Part shown: positions 8,108 to 15,139 of the stretch, piece after piece | How positions within the stretch are numbered: the stretch's first letter is position 1 | How the letters are laid out: the number at the start of each line of letters is the position of its first letter | Source: JAVDCA01 sp036491235 | GTDB taxonomy: Bacteria; Pseudomonadota; Alphaproteobacteria; Rhizobiales; Xanthobacteraceae | Assembly (NCBI GenBank): GCA_036491235.1 | Contig: DASXCK010000081.1 | Span: forward strand, 1 to 27,022 | Reading direction: 5' to 3' | DNA: 27,022 nucleotides | Translations under genes and position numbers: made by a program | The notes under the pieces: generated by a model | The model's database searches: none | Told to the model about the DNA's origin: nothing | What the model saw: the letters and a program-made list of their open reading frames with translations, nothing else

Positions 8108-8661
8108 ACCCCGCGCCACGCATTCACGAACGCCGCTGCCTCACGCGCCGAGCTCGCACGCTCGCCGGTGGTGAGGCGGAATTTCACGAATTGACCGTTC
8201 CAGCTCGTGAGACAGAGGAAGCTGTCCACGTTCCCCATATCCTTGCGCGCGAAGGTGTAATCGGCACAGAGAAACCGCGCTTTCCCGGCCGCGTCGCGCA
8301 AGACGTAGGAGCGATTGAACGACACATTCGTGTAGCTGCCGCTGCGCTGCAGCGCGACGATATCGCCTCGCGCCTGCTCGAGCTGGCTCTTCACCACGTC
8401 CGCATCGAGCTCGCCCGGAATGGGCCCGAGCCTGTCGTCATAGATATAGACGTTGATGATCCAGCCCGGCTTGTCGTAGCGAACGCTGTAGCCGAGCCCG
8501 GGATTGGTCTCCTCGAAGTCGGTCACCGGTCCGATGCGCGTGCCGGCGATCGTGTCCGGGAACGTCAGCCCGAAATAATTGACCGCCGCATGGGTCGCGC
8601 CGAACGTCAGCGCGACCAGGGTCACCGCGACGATCGACAGGCGCGACGCGTACAGCATCAT
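8092..8661 (-). CDS. Hypothetical secreted/periplasmic protein
   Basis: I do not recognise a family. The 189-residue product starts at ATG 8661 (a second ATG lies at 8658) after a G-rich stretch that can serve as a ribosome-binding site; a longer frame begins at 8691 but would spoil the signal peptide. Residues 1-25 form a Sec-type signal (RLSIVAVTLVALTFGATHAA) with likely cleavage near THA-AVN. The mature part has two cysteines (in RFLCADY and SFLCLTSW) that could form a disulfide, and aromatic-rich strands such as GWIINVYIYDD, suggesting a small beta-rich periplasmic protein. It follows rho by 55 bp on the same strand and converges with the DUF255 gene. Function unknown. Confidence 0.8.
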   Translation of the reverse strand: MMLYASRLSIVAVTLVALTFGATHAAVNYFGLTFPDTIAGTRIGPVTDFEETNPGLGYSVRYDKPGWIINVYIYDDRLGPIPGELDADVVKSQLEQARGDIVALQRSGSYTNVSFNRSYVLRDAAGKARFLCADYTFARKDMGNVDSFLCLTSWNGQFVKFRLTTGERASSAREAAAFVNAWRGVLWPK

Positions 8662-8686
8662 CCGCCCCCACAGCGGTCGGCCCGCC

Positions 8687-8705
8687 GGCACGCCCTTGGC
8701 GTGCC
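8687..8705 (-). terminator. Stem-loop just downstream of rho
   Basis: GGCACGCC-(3)-GGCGTGCC is a perfect 8-bp stem starting about 11 nt after the rho stop codon. It has no following U-tract, so it may be a Rho-dependent 3'-end hairpin or an attenuator before the secreted-protein gene rather than an intrinsic terminator. Confidence 0.4.
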
Positions 8706-8716
8706 AGCGGCCGCAT

Positions 8717-9982
8717 TTACGTATTCATCGATTCGAAGAACTCGCCGTTGGTCTTGGTGTTGCGCAGCTTATCGAGCAGGAAGTCGATCGCATCCATGGT
8801 GCCCATCGGGTTGAGGATGCGGCGCAGCACGTACATCTTCTTGAGCTGGTCGGGCGGAGTGAGCAGCTCCTCCTTGCGGGTGCCGGAGCGCGTGATGTCC
8901 ATCGCCGGGAAGGTGCGCTTGTCGGCGACCTTGCGGTCGAGGATGAGCTCGGAGTTGCCGGTGCCCTTGAACTCTTCGAAGATCACCTCGTCCATGCGGC
9001 TGCCGGTGTCGATCAGCGCGGTGGCGATGATGGTGAGCGAGCCGCCTTCCTCTATGTTGCGCGCCGCGCCGAAAAACCGCTTCGGCCGCTGCAGCGCATT
9101 GGCGTCGACGCCGCCGGTCAGGACCTTGCCGGAGGAGGGGACCACCGTGTTGTAGGCGCGGCCGAGACGGGTGATCGAGTCGAGCAGGATCACGACGTCA
9201 CGCTGATGCTCGACCAGGCGCTTCGCCTTCTCGATCACCATCTCGGCGACCTGGACGTGGCGCGAGGCCGGCTCGTCGAAGGTCGAGGAGATCACCTCGC
9301 CCTTCACGGAGCGCTGCATGTCGGTGACTTCCTCGGGGCGCTCGTCGATCAGGAGCACGATGAGGTATGCCTCGGGGTGGTTGGCGGTGATCGAGTGGGC
9401 GATGTTCTGCAGCAGCACGGTCTTGCCTGTGCGCGGCGGCGACACGATCAGGGCGCGCTGGCCCTTGCCGATCGGCGCCACGATGTCGATCACGCGTGGC
9501 GAGAGGTCCTTGCGCGTCGGATCTTCGATTTCCATCTTGAGCCGCTGCTCGGGATAGAGCGGCGTCAGGTTGTCGAAGTTGATCTTGTGGCGCGCCTTCT
9601 CGGGGTCTTCGAAATTGATCGTATTGACCTTGAGCAGCGCGAAGTAGCGCTCGCCTTCCTTGGGGCTACGGATCTGCCCCTCGAGGGTGTCGCCGGTGCG
9701 CAGGCCGAAGCGGCGTATCTGCGAGGGCGAGACGTAGATGTCGTCGGGCCCGGGCAGGTAGTTGGCTTCCGGCGAGCGCAGGAAGCCAAAGCCGTCCTGC
9801 AGCACCTCGACGACGCCTTCGCCGATGATCTCGATCTCTTTCGAGGCGAGCTGCTTGAGGATCGCAAACATCAATTCTTGCTTGCGCATGGTCGAGGCGT
9901 TCTCGACCTCGTGTTCCTCCGCGAAGGCAAGCAATTCGGTCGGGGATTTGGACTTGAGGTCCTGGAGTTTCATTTCCCGCAT
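8717..9982 (-). CDS. rho: Transcription termination factor Rho
   Basis: Rho is the hexameric RNA-dependent ATPase that ends transcription at Rho-dependent sites. The 421-residue protein has the usual domains: an N-terminal helical part (MREMKLQDLKSKSPTELLAF), the cold-shock-like RNA-binding domain with GFGFLRSPEANYLPGPDDIY (about 65-84), the P-loop PPRTGKT (182-188) and the Walker B region DVVILLDSITRLGRAYN. The start at ATG 9982 fits the family; an ATG three codons later is possible. A promoter-like sequence lies about 180 bp upstream. rho next to hemJ/hemE and mnmE is the common alphaproteobacterial arrangement; here the DUF255 gene and a secreted-protein gene separate rho from mnmE. Confidence 0.98.
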   Translation of the reverse strand: MREMKLQDLKSKSPTELLAFAEEHEVENASTMRKQELMFAILKQLASKEIEIIGEGVVEVLQDGFGFLRSPEANYLPGPDDIYVSPSQIRRFGLRTGDTLEGQIRSPKEGERYFALLKVNTINFEDPEKARHKINFDNLTPLYPEQRLKMEIEDPTRKDLSPRVIDIVAPIGKGQRALIVSPPRTGKTVLLQNIAHSITANHPEAYLIVLLIDERPEEVTDMQRSVKGEVISSTFDEPASRHVQVAEMVIEKAKRLVEHQRDVVILLDSITRLGRAYNTVVPSSGKVLTGGVDANALQRPKRFFGAARNIEEGGSLTIIATALIDTGSRMDEVIFEEFKGTGNSELILDRKVADKRTFPAMDITRSGTRKEELLTPPDQLKKMYVLRRILNPMGTMDAIDFLLDKLRNTKTNGEFFESMNT

Positions 9983-10163
9983 GCGGGTGGTCCTGTTGAG
10001 AGTCGACTGGCGGGGGAATCGGGGCCGGTCGATGAAGTCGAAGGGAAGGGAATCGCAGGTCTTTGAGGGAGGGACGGGGAATCTAGCCCCTGAACCTGAT
10101 GTGACCGCCAGTCATCAGACCGGTACGCGTCGCCATCCGCCTGCGTTCGGGGAGATCAACCTA

Positions 10164-10192
10164 AAAATATGAAATATCTCGTGAAAGCGCAA
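10164..10192 (-). promoter_or_regulatory. Candidate sigma-70-type promoter for rho
   Basis: On the minus strand TTGCGC is followed after 17 bp by TATTTT, a plausible -35/-10 pair lying in the AT-richest part of the gap. Transcription would start near 10157, giving a rho leader of about 175 nt. Matched by eye only. Confidence 0.4.
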
Positions 10193-10227
10193 GAGGCGCG
10201 GCTTCCCGATGTGGATGGCGGGCCGCG

Positions 10228-10290
10228 ATTTCTCGAAAAAGGTTACCGAATTTCAGAAAAGAGCATGTCCGAACAAGTAGCTAGCGCGGG
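10228..10290. repeat. Degenerate dispersed repeat (GAAAAG-GCATG type)
   Basis: The segment around CAGAAAAGAGCATGTCCGA resembles CGGAAAAGCGCATGCCCGA in the maf/coaE gap (13611-13694). Both resemble a dispersed element that I recall from Hyphomicrobiales intergenic regions. The similarity is short and the boundaries are approximate. Confidence 0.35.
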
Positions 10291-10296
10291 TCCGGC

Positions 10297-10740
10297 TCAG
10301 AACGGCTTGAGCACCACCAGCAGCACGATGCCGATCAGCAACAAGGTCGGCACCTCGTTGATAATACGATAGAATTTCTGAGAATGCCGATTCCGGTCGG
10401 CCGCGAAGTCGCGCACGTAGCGCGCCAGCATTCCGTGCAGGCCTGACATCACGATGACGAGAGCAAGCTTGATGTGGAGCCAGATTGCCCACATCCACCC
10501 CCCCATCCAGATCAGCGACAGGCCGAACACCCAGGTCGCGATCATCGCCGGGTTGATGATTCCCTTGAGCAGCCGGCGCTCCATCACCTTGAAGGTCTCG
10601 GACTGGACCGAGCCGGCCTCCGCGCCGCAGTGATAGACGAATAGTCGCGGCAGATAGAGCATGCCGGCCATCCAAGCCACCATCGAGATGATGTGGAACG
10701 CCTTGATCCATTCGTAGAGGTGCACGCCATACTCCTGCAC
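10297..10740 (-). CDS. hemJ: Protoporphyrinogen IX oxidase HemJ
   Basis: HemJ is the membrane protoporphyrinogen oxidase used by most alphaproteobacteria in place of HemG/HemY. It makes protoporphyrin IX, the last step before ferrochelatase. The 147-residue protein has four hydrophobic segments and the family's N-terminal pattern WIKAFHIISMVAWMAGMLYL with an invariant histidine, followed by RLFVYH, and a second histidine in WLHIKLALV. The start is GTG at 10740, directly after the hemE stop (TGAGTG), so translation is probably coupled to hemE. Pairing with hemE, another haem-synthesis gene, supports the call. Confidence 0.95.
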   Translation of the reverse strand: MQEYGVHLYEWIKAFHIISMVAWMAGMLYLPRLFVYHCGAEAGSVQSETFKVMERRLLKGIINPAMIATWVFGLSLIWMGGWMWAIWLHIKLALVIVMSGLHGMLARYVRDFAADRNRHSQKFYRIINEVPTLLLIGIVLLVVLKPF

Positions 10741-11775
10741 TCATCGCCGCACGCGCGCGAGCATCTGCTCCACATGTGCGATCGGCGTCTCCGGCAAGAT
10801 GCCGTGGCCGAGGTTGAAAATGAAGGGGCCGTCCGCAAACGCCTCGAGCACCGTATCGATCGCCCGGTCGAGCGCGCTGCCGCCCGCAAGCAGCACCAGC
10901 GGATCGAGGTTGCCTTGCACCGGACGCCTGCGCTGGATCTCGTCGCGCGCGAACGCGCGGTCGATCATCCAATCCAGCCCGACCGCGTCGACCGGCACTT
11001 GCTCCACATAGCGCCGCAGCGACGTACCGGCCCCGCGCGGAAAGCCGATGATTTTTGCGTCCGGCACCTCGCGGCGCACGTTGGCAACGATGCGCCGCGC
11101 CGGATCGATGCACCAGCGATCGAAATCCTCGCCCGCCAGCACGCCCGCCCAGGTATCGAAGATCTGCACTGCATCGACGCCGGCCGCGAACTGCCCGATC
11201 AGATACTCGCTCGATGCCTCGACCAGGATATCGACCAGCGTCGCAAAAGTTTCCTTCTCCCGATAGGCCAACAGACGCGCCGGCGCCTGATCGGGCGTTC
11301 CGCGTCCTGCTACCATGTACGTCGCGACCGTCCATGGCGCACCGCAGAATCCCAGCAAGGCTACCTGCGGCGCAAGCGATCCACGTACGCGCTTGATCGT
11401 CTCGAATACCGGATTGAACGCCGCGCTATCGACTTTCGTGCGCAGCCGCGCGATCTCGCTCGCGTTCATGGTCGGTGTGAGCACCGGACCTTCGCCGGCG
11501 CTGAACGTCACATGTTGGCCCAGCCCATGCGGAACGACGAGGATATCGGAGAACAGGATCGCCGCATCGAGGCCGAACCGCCGGATCGGCTGCAACGTAA
11601 CTTCAGCGGCCAGCTCCGGCGTGAAACAGAGGTCGAGAAAGTTCGGTACCTTGGTCCGCACCGCACGATATTCCGGCAGATAGCGGCCGGCCTGGCGCAT
11701 CATCCAGATCGGAGGAACCGGTTGCCGCTCGCCTGCCAGAACGGCGACCAGTGGCGATTCGGATACGACGGACAT
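10741..11775 (-). CDS. hemE: Uroporphyrinogen decarboxylase HemE
   Basis: HemE removes the four acetate carboxyls of uroporphyrinogen III to give coproporphyrinogen III in haem synthesis. The 344-residue length is normal. The family signature PPIWMMRQAGRYLPEYR (21-37) and the second signature GFCGAPWTVATYMVAG are intact; the substrate-binding Asp lies in ILFSDILV. Start at ATG 11775 with AAGGA about 11 nt upstream. It forms an operon with hemJ. Its start faces the proposed replication origin, the same position hemE has in Caulobacter. Confidence 0.98.
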   Translation of the reverse strand: MSVVSESPLVAVLAGERQPVPPIWMMRQAGRYLPEYRAVRTKVPNFLDLCFTPELAAEVTLQPIRRFGLDAAILFSDILVVPHGLGQHVTFSAGEGPVLTPTMNASEIARLRTKVDSAAFNPVFETIKRVRGSLAPQVALLGFCGAPWTVATYMVAGRGTPDQAPARLLAYREKETFATLVDILVEASSEYLIGQFAAGVDAVQIFDTWAGVLAGEDFDRWCIDPARRIVANVRREVPDAKIIGFPRGAGTSLRRYVEQVPVDAVGLDWMIDRAFARDEIQRRRPVQGNLDPLVLLAGGSALDRAIDTVLEAFADGPFIFNLGHGILPETPIAHVEQMLARVRR

Positions 11776-12157
11776 CGATCACACGCTTCCTTAAAAATCT
11801 AATCTAGATTCTATTTGTTGTAGTTACTGGACGCTGGATAAGACTCATGAATCGTTGTCCACGGGATCAGCATCCGGTTTCCACGGTGTCATCTTTGTGC
11901 GTCCCCAGGGGTCGGTTTCGTTCGTCCGGAATCGCATAATTATTTCAATGACATAAAAGACATGTCACAAGGCGATACATGCTGTCCACACTGTTGTCCC
12001 AGCCGATCGATTCACCGGTCTGAATGGCCCCCGCTTGTGATTATGTTAGCAGTCGCGACGACCGGATGGCCGCCCGCTTGCGCTCACCCCCGCGGCGTGG
12101 CCTTCTCCACACCGGTCCCCAGGTTTTCACAGCCAGGGATTTTCCAAGTCGAGACCA
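11776..12157. other. Probable chromosomal replication origin (oriC)
   Basis: This 382-bp gene-free gap separates divergent hemE from a PpsR/PDRP-family gene. In Caulobacter the chromosomal origin lies between hemE and the homologue of this family (RP001), and the Sinorhizobium origin has also been placed beside hemE. In the sequence I see AT-rich patches at 11791-11826 (with the palindrome AATCTAGATT) and 11931-11970. DnaA-box-like 9-mers are TTGTCCACG (11855), GTTTCCACG (11877), CTGTCCACA (11982), TTCTCCACA (12103), GTTTTCACA (12123), and TTATCCAGC on the minus strand (11833-11841). None is a perfect TTATCCACA. Five GANTC sites lie between 11807 and 12013. A TTAA-N7-TTAA CtrA site was not found. 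Confidence 0.78.
12103..12111 (+). promoter_or_regulatory. Best DnaA-box-like 9-mer
   Basis: TTCTCCACA differs from the TTATCCACA consensus at one position and is the closest match in the origin gap. It lies about 47 bp before the PpsR/PDRP start codon, with GTTTTCACA 11 bp further on. Confidence 0.5.
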
Positions 12158-12997
12158 ATGCCCGCGAAGACCGCAAGTTTTTTTCACCTGCACCTCGTCT
12201 CCGACTCGACCGGCGAGACGCTGATCACGGTCGCACGCGCGGCGGCCGCCCAGTATGCCACGGTTCATCCGGTCGAGCATGTCTATCCGGCGGTGCGTAC
12301 CAACAAGCAGCTCGATCGCGTGCTGAACGAGATCGAATCGGAACCGGGCGTCGTGCTCTACACCTTGCTCGAGCAGGATCTGATCGCGCGGCTCGAGGAG
12401 AAATGCCGCGACCTCGGCCTGCCATGCCTGTCGATCCTCGGTCCGGTGCTGCGGCTCTTCCAGTCCTACCTAGGCGCCGAATCGACGCACCGGGTCGGTG
12501 CCCAGCACATGCTCAACGCCGAATACTTCAAGCGCATCGATGCGCTTAACTACACGATGCTGCACGACGACGGTCAGTTGCCCGATGATCTCGACGGCGC
12601 CGACGTGGTCCTGGTCGGCGTGTCGCGCACGTCGAAGACGCCGACCTCGATCTATCTTGCCAACCGCGGCGTCAAGACCGCAAACATCCCGGTCGTGCCC
12701 GGCATGTCGGTGCCGCCCCAGCTCGAGCAGCTGAAGCAGGCGCTGGTGGTCGGACTTACGGCCAGCCCGGAGCGTATCGTGGCCATCCGCCAAAATCGTC
12801 TGCTCGGCCTCAAGGTGCTTCGCGAGGACGATCAGTACATCGATCGCCAGGCGGTGGCCGAGGAAGTCGCCTTCGCGCGCCGCTTGTGCGCCAAGCACAG
12901 CTGGCCGATCATCGACGTGACGCGGCGATCCATCGAGGAGACCGCCGCCGCCGTGATTGCCTATCTGGCCGAACGACGCCGGCAGCCGATCGCATGA
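12158..12997 (+). CDS. Pyruvate,phosphate dikinase / PEP synthase regulatory protein (DUF299, PpsR/PDRP family)
   Basis: Members of this family are bifunctional: an ADP-dependent kinase that inactivates, and a Pi-dependent pyrophosphorylase that reactivates, PPDK or PEP synthase. The 279-residue protein has the N-terminal FHLHLVSDSTGET signature and the P-loop GVSRTSKTPTS (starting at 154), followed by GVKTANIPVVPG. Which target enzyme applies cannot be told from the window. The start is ATG 12158 with only a weak ribosome-binding site. The stop overlaps the maf start (ATGA). This is the first gene of the rightward arm and flanks the proposed oriC. Confidence 0.93.
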   Translation: MPAKTASFFHLHLVSDSTGETLITVARAAAAQYATVHPVEHVYPAVRTNKQLDRVLNEIESEPGVVLYTLLEQDLIARLEEKCRDLGLPCLSILGPVLRLFQSYLGAESTHRVGAQHMLNAEYFKRIDALNYTMLHDDGQLPDDLDGADVVLVGVSRTSKTPTSIYLANRGVKTANIPVVPGMSVPPQLEQLKQALVVGLTASPERIVAIRQNRLLGLKVLREDDQYIDRQAVAEEVAFARRLCAKHSWPIIDVTRRSIEETAAAVIAYLAERRRQPIA

Positions 12998-13608
12998 GCA
13001 ACTCGCTGTGGCTTGCGGGCGAGCCGCTCGTGCTCGCGTCGAAAAGTGCGGTGCGCCGCGCCATGCTCGAGGCGGCCGGCATTCCGCTGGAGATCGCGCC
13101 CGCCGACATCGACGAGCGCGCCGTCGAGGCGCGCATCGGCGCCGGCACGGCCGCCGATGCGGCATCATTGCTCGCACGCGAGAAGGCGCGCGTGGCCGCC
13201 GCGCGGATGCGCGGGCGCCTTGTGGTCGGCGCCGATCAGACGCTTGCGCTCGGCCAGACGCGGTTCACCAAGCCGGTCAATCGTGCGACCGCGCGCAAGC
13301 AGCTGCGGACCCTGTCGGGGCAGACCCATGAGCTGCACTCGGCGGTGGCGCTTGCGCGCGACGGGCGGGTGATGTTCAGCAAGGTCGAGACCGCGAGGCT
13401 CACCATGCGGGAGCTCTCCGAGGCGTTTCTCGACGACTATCTGGAGACGGCCGGGACCGCCGTGACGAGCAGCGTCGGCGGTTATCAGCTCGAGGGGCTG
13501 GGCAGTCATTTATTCGAGCGGATCGAAGGCGATTATTTCACTATTCTCGGCCTGCCGCTGTTCGCGCTCCTCGATTTCCTGCGCCGCGACGGCTGCCTTG
13601 CGGGCTGA
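12994..13608 (+). CDS. maf: Maf-family nucleoside-triphosphate pyrophosphatase
   Basis: Maf proteins hydrolyse non-canonical or modified nucleoside triphosphates to monophosphates; those in this genomic position are septum-formation-inhibitor-like. The start MSNSLWLAGEP at 12994 overlaps the previous stop by 4 bp, giving 204 residues; the frame is open further upstream only as an overlap. The signature LASKSAVRRAML (about 14-25) with its phosphate-binding Ser-Arg pair, VVGADQTLAL with the catalytic Asp, and ETAGTAVTSSVGGYQLEGLG are present. Co-transcription with the PpsR/PDRP gene is likely. Related genomes usually have aroE next; here there is only an 81-bp gap. Confidence 0.94.
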   Translation: MSNSLWLAGEPLVLASKSAVRRAMLEAAGIPLEIAPADIDERAVEARIGAGTAADAASLLAREKARVAAARMRGRLVVGADQTLALGQTRFTKPVNRATARKQLRTLSGQTHELHSAVALARDGRVMFSKVETARLTMRELSEAFLDDYLETAGTAVTSSVGGYQLEGLGSHLFERIEGDYFTILGLPLFALLDFLRRDGCLAG

Positions 13609-13610
13609 GC

Positions 13611-13694
13611 ATGATCCCGCAAATGCCCGCCCCGGACCTGACCCGGGATGGCCACCGGAAAAGCGCATGCCCGATAAGAGACCTGGATCATGAT
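13611..13694. repeat. Palindrome-bounded dispersed repeat between maf and coaE
   Basis: CATGATCC near 13612 and GGATCATG near 13685 form an inverted repeat about 84 bp wide. Inside are CCCGGACC-like palindromic bases and CGGAAAAGCGCATGCCCGA, similar to the sequence at 10228-10290. The right end overlaps the coaE start codon (ATG 13690), so the repeat supplies the translation-start context of coaE. Confidence 0.5.
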
Positions 13695-14289
13695 CGTCCT
13701 CGGCCTCACCGGCTCGATCGGCATGGGCAAGTCGACCGCCGCGGGCTTCTTCGCCGAAGACGGCGTGCCGGTGCACGATGCGGATGCGGTGGTGCATCAG
13801 CTCTATGTCGGCGACGCCGTGCCCGCCGTCGAGGCGGCGTTTCCGGGCACCACGCGCGATGGCGCGGTCGATCGTACCCGCCTCGGCGAACGGGTGCTGA
13901 GCGATCCATTGGCCCTCAAGCGCCTGGAGGCGATCGTCCATCCGCTGGTGCGACGTGACGAGGAGCGGTTTCTCGCCGAAGCCGAAGCCGCCGGCGCCGA
14001 GGTTGCGGTGCTCAACATTCCGCTGCTGTTCGAATCGGGCGGCGAGCGCCGCTGCGATGCCGTCGTCGTGGTCTCGGCCCCGGCCGAGGTCCAGCGCGAG
14101 CGCGTCATGAGCCGGCCCGGCATGACGGAAGAAAAGTTCACGCGCCTGCTGGCGCAGCAGGTCCCCGACGCGGAGAAGCGCCGGCGCGCCGATTTTGTAG
14201 TGGACAGCGCGAAGGATTTCGATTCTACCCTCGCCCAGGTTCGTGCGATTCTGGACGCCGCGAAGCGGCTGCCGCGCCGACGGCCGTAA
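13690..14289 (+). CDS. coaE: Dephospho-CoA kinase CoaE
   Basis: CoaE phosphorylates the 3'-hydroxyl of dephospho-CoA, the last step of coenzyme A synthesis. The 199-residue protein has the P-loop GSIGMGKST (8-16), HDADAVVHQLY with the catalytic Asp, the IVHPLVRRDEERF segment and the lid-like RPGMTEEKFTRLLAQQ. The start codon lies within the right end of a dispersed repeat, and no strong Shine-Dalgarno is visible. The gene normally follows aroE in related genomes, but here it follows maf directly. The bipartite repeat at 14301-14380 separates it from dnaQ. Confidence 0.96.
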   Translation: MIVLGLTGSIGMGKSTAAGFFAEDGVPVHDADAVVHQLYVGDAVPAVEAAFPGTTRDGAVDRTRLGERVLSDPLALKRLEAIVHPLVRRDEERFLAEAEAAGAEVAVLNIPLLFESGGERRCDAVVVVSAPAEVQRERVMSRPGMTEEKFTRLLAQQVPDAEKRRRADFVVDSAKDFDSTLAQVRAILDAAKRLPRRRP

Positions 14290-14300
14290 TGTGTTGCCCC

Positions 14301-14380
14301 CGTCATGGCCGGGCTTGTCCCGGCCATCCACGCCTTTCCGTGTAGCCAGGACGTGGATGCCCGCATTCGCGGCCATGACG
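14301..14380. repeat. Bipartite palindromic repeat, copy A (coaE/dnaQ gap)
   Basis: It begins CGTCATGGCCGGGCTTGTCC and ends GGCCATGACG. The left half is a stem ATGGCCGGG / CCCGGCCAT and the right half is a more degenerate stem. The same family recurs at 21084-21168 and 22596-22682. The repeat is open in all frames used by its neighbours and makes false peptides of the MAGLVPAIH type; it also opens a false upstream extension of dnaQ from 14243. Confidence 0.85.
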
Positions 14381-14404
14381 AAGGAGGGGGGAGACGAGAA
14401 CGAA

Positions 14405-15139
14405 ATGCGCGAGATCGTGCTCGATACCGAAACGACCGGCCTCGATCCGCTACGCGGCGATCGGCTGGTGGAGATCGGCTGCATCGAGCTGCTCAACTCG
14501 ATCCCATCCGGCCAGACTTTTCACCGCTACATCAATCCGCAGCGCGACGTCCCGGACGAAGCCTTCAGGGTGCACGGCCTCTCGGCCGAGTTCCTGTCCG
14601 ACAAGCCGCTTTTCGCCGATATCGTCGACGACATGCTCGCCTTCATCGGCGATGCGCCGCTGATCATCCACAACGCGAGTTTCGACGTCGGCTTCATCAA
14701 CGCCGAGCTCGATCGCTGCGGCCGCGCCGCGATCGCGCGCGAGCGGCTGGTCGACACCTTGATGCTGGCGCGCCGCAAATATGTCGGCGTGCGCAACAGC
14801 CTCGACGATTTGTGCGCGCGCTTCGGCATCGACACCTCGCGTCGCGTCAAGCACGGTGCGCTGCTCGACGCCGAGCTCCTCGCTGAGGTCTATCTGGAGC
14901 TGATCGAGGCGCGCCAGGCGCAGCTCGGTCTCTCGGCCGCCACCGCCGAGCCGGCGCGGGTCGCCGGCGAGATCATCGTGCGCGTGCGGCCGACGCCGCT
15001 GCTGCCGCGGATCAGCGACGAGGAGCGCGCGGCCCACCGCGCGTTCGTGGCGACGCTCGGCGAGAAGGCGATCTGGAACCAGTATCTGCCGCCGCCCGAA
15101 CCAGCGGTCGCGCCGGCACCCGCGGCAAATCAGGCCTGA
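14405..15139 (+). CDS. dnaQ: DNA polymerase III epsilon subunit (3'-5' proofreading exonuclease)
   Basis: DnaQ is the proofreading exonuclease of the replicative polymerase. The start at ATG 14405 (MREIVLDTETTGLDP) is fixed by a strong AAGGAGG upstream (about 14381-14390) and by the family N-terminus; the frame is open back to 14243, but that stretch is the repeat. The 244-residue protein has Exo I DTET (D7, E9), Exo II HNASFDVGF (D94) and Exo III HGALLD (H150, D155), the DEDDh set. A short polar C-terminus follows. It ends tail-to-tail with secB, overlapping by 10 bp. Confidence 0.97.
   Translation: MREIVLDTETTGLDPLRGDRLVEIGCIELLNSIPSGQTFHRYINPQRDVPDEAFRVHGLSAEFLSDKPLFADIVDDMLAFIGDAPLIIHNASFDVGFINAELDRCGRAAIARERLVDTLMLARRKYVGVRNSLDDLCARFGIDTSRRVKHGALLDAELLAEVYLELIEARQAQLGLSAATAEPARVAGEIIVRVRPTPLLPRISDEERAAHRAFVATLGEKAIWNQYLPPPEPAVAPAPAANQA

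Larger units (their letters stand above)
9983..10296. other. Gap between hemJ and rho: rho leader
   Basis: This 314-bp stretch contains no convincing gene. On the minus strand it holds a promoter-like pair at 10164-10192 and then about 175 nt of possible rho 5' leader. rho leaders are often long because Rho controls its own transcription, but I see no specific motif proving this. A degenerate repeat-like sequence occupies about 10228-10290, close to the hemJ stop. Confidence 0.5.

Noticed and set aside
8579..10066. 495-codon plus-strand frame opposite rho
   Set aside because: Antisense shadow of a highly conserved gene; composition is Arg/Asp/Val-rich without family similarity.
11618..11629. 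GTGAAACA in hemE as a third parS
   Set aside because: Only half of the palindrome is present.
11791..11804. CtrA site (TTAA-N7-TTAA) near hemE
   Set aside because: The first TTAA is there, but the second half-site is absent.
11962..12549. Plus-strand frame starting in the origin gap
   Set aside because: It overlaps the PpsR/PDRP gene in another frame and has Arg-rich low-complexity content; no start context.
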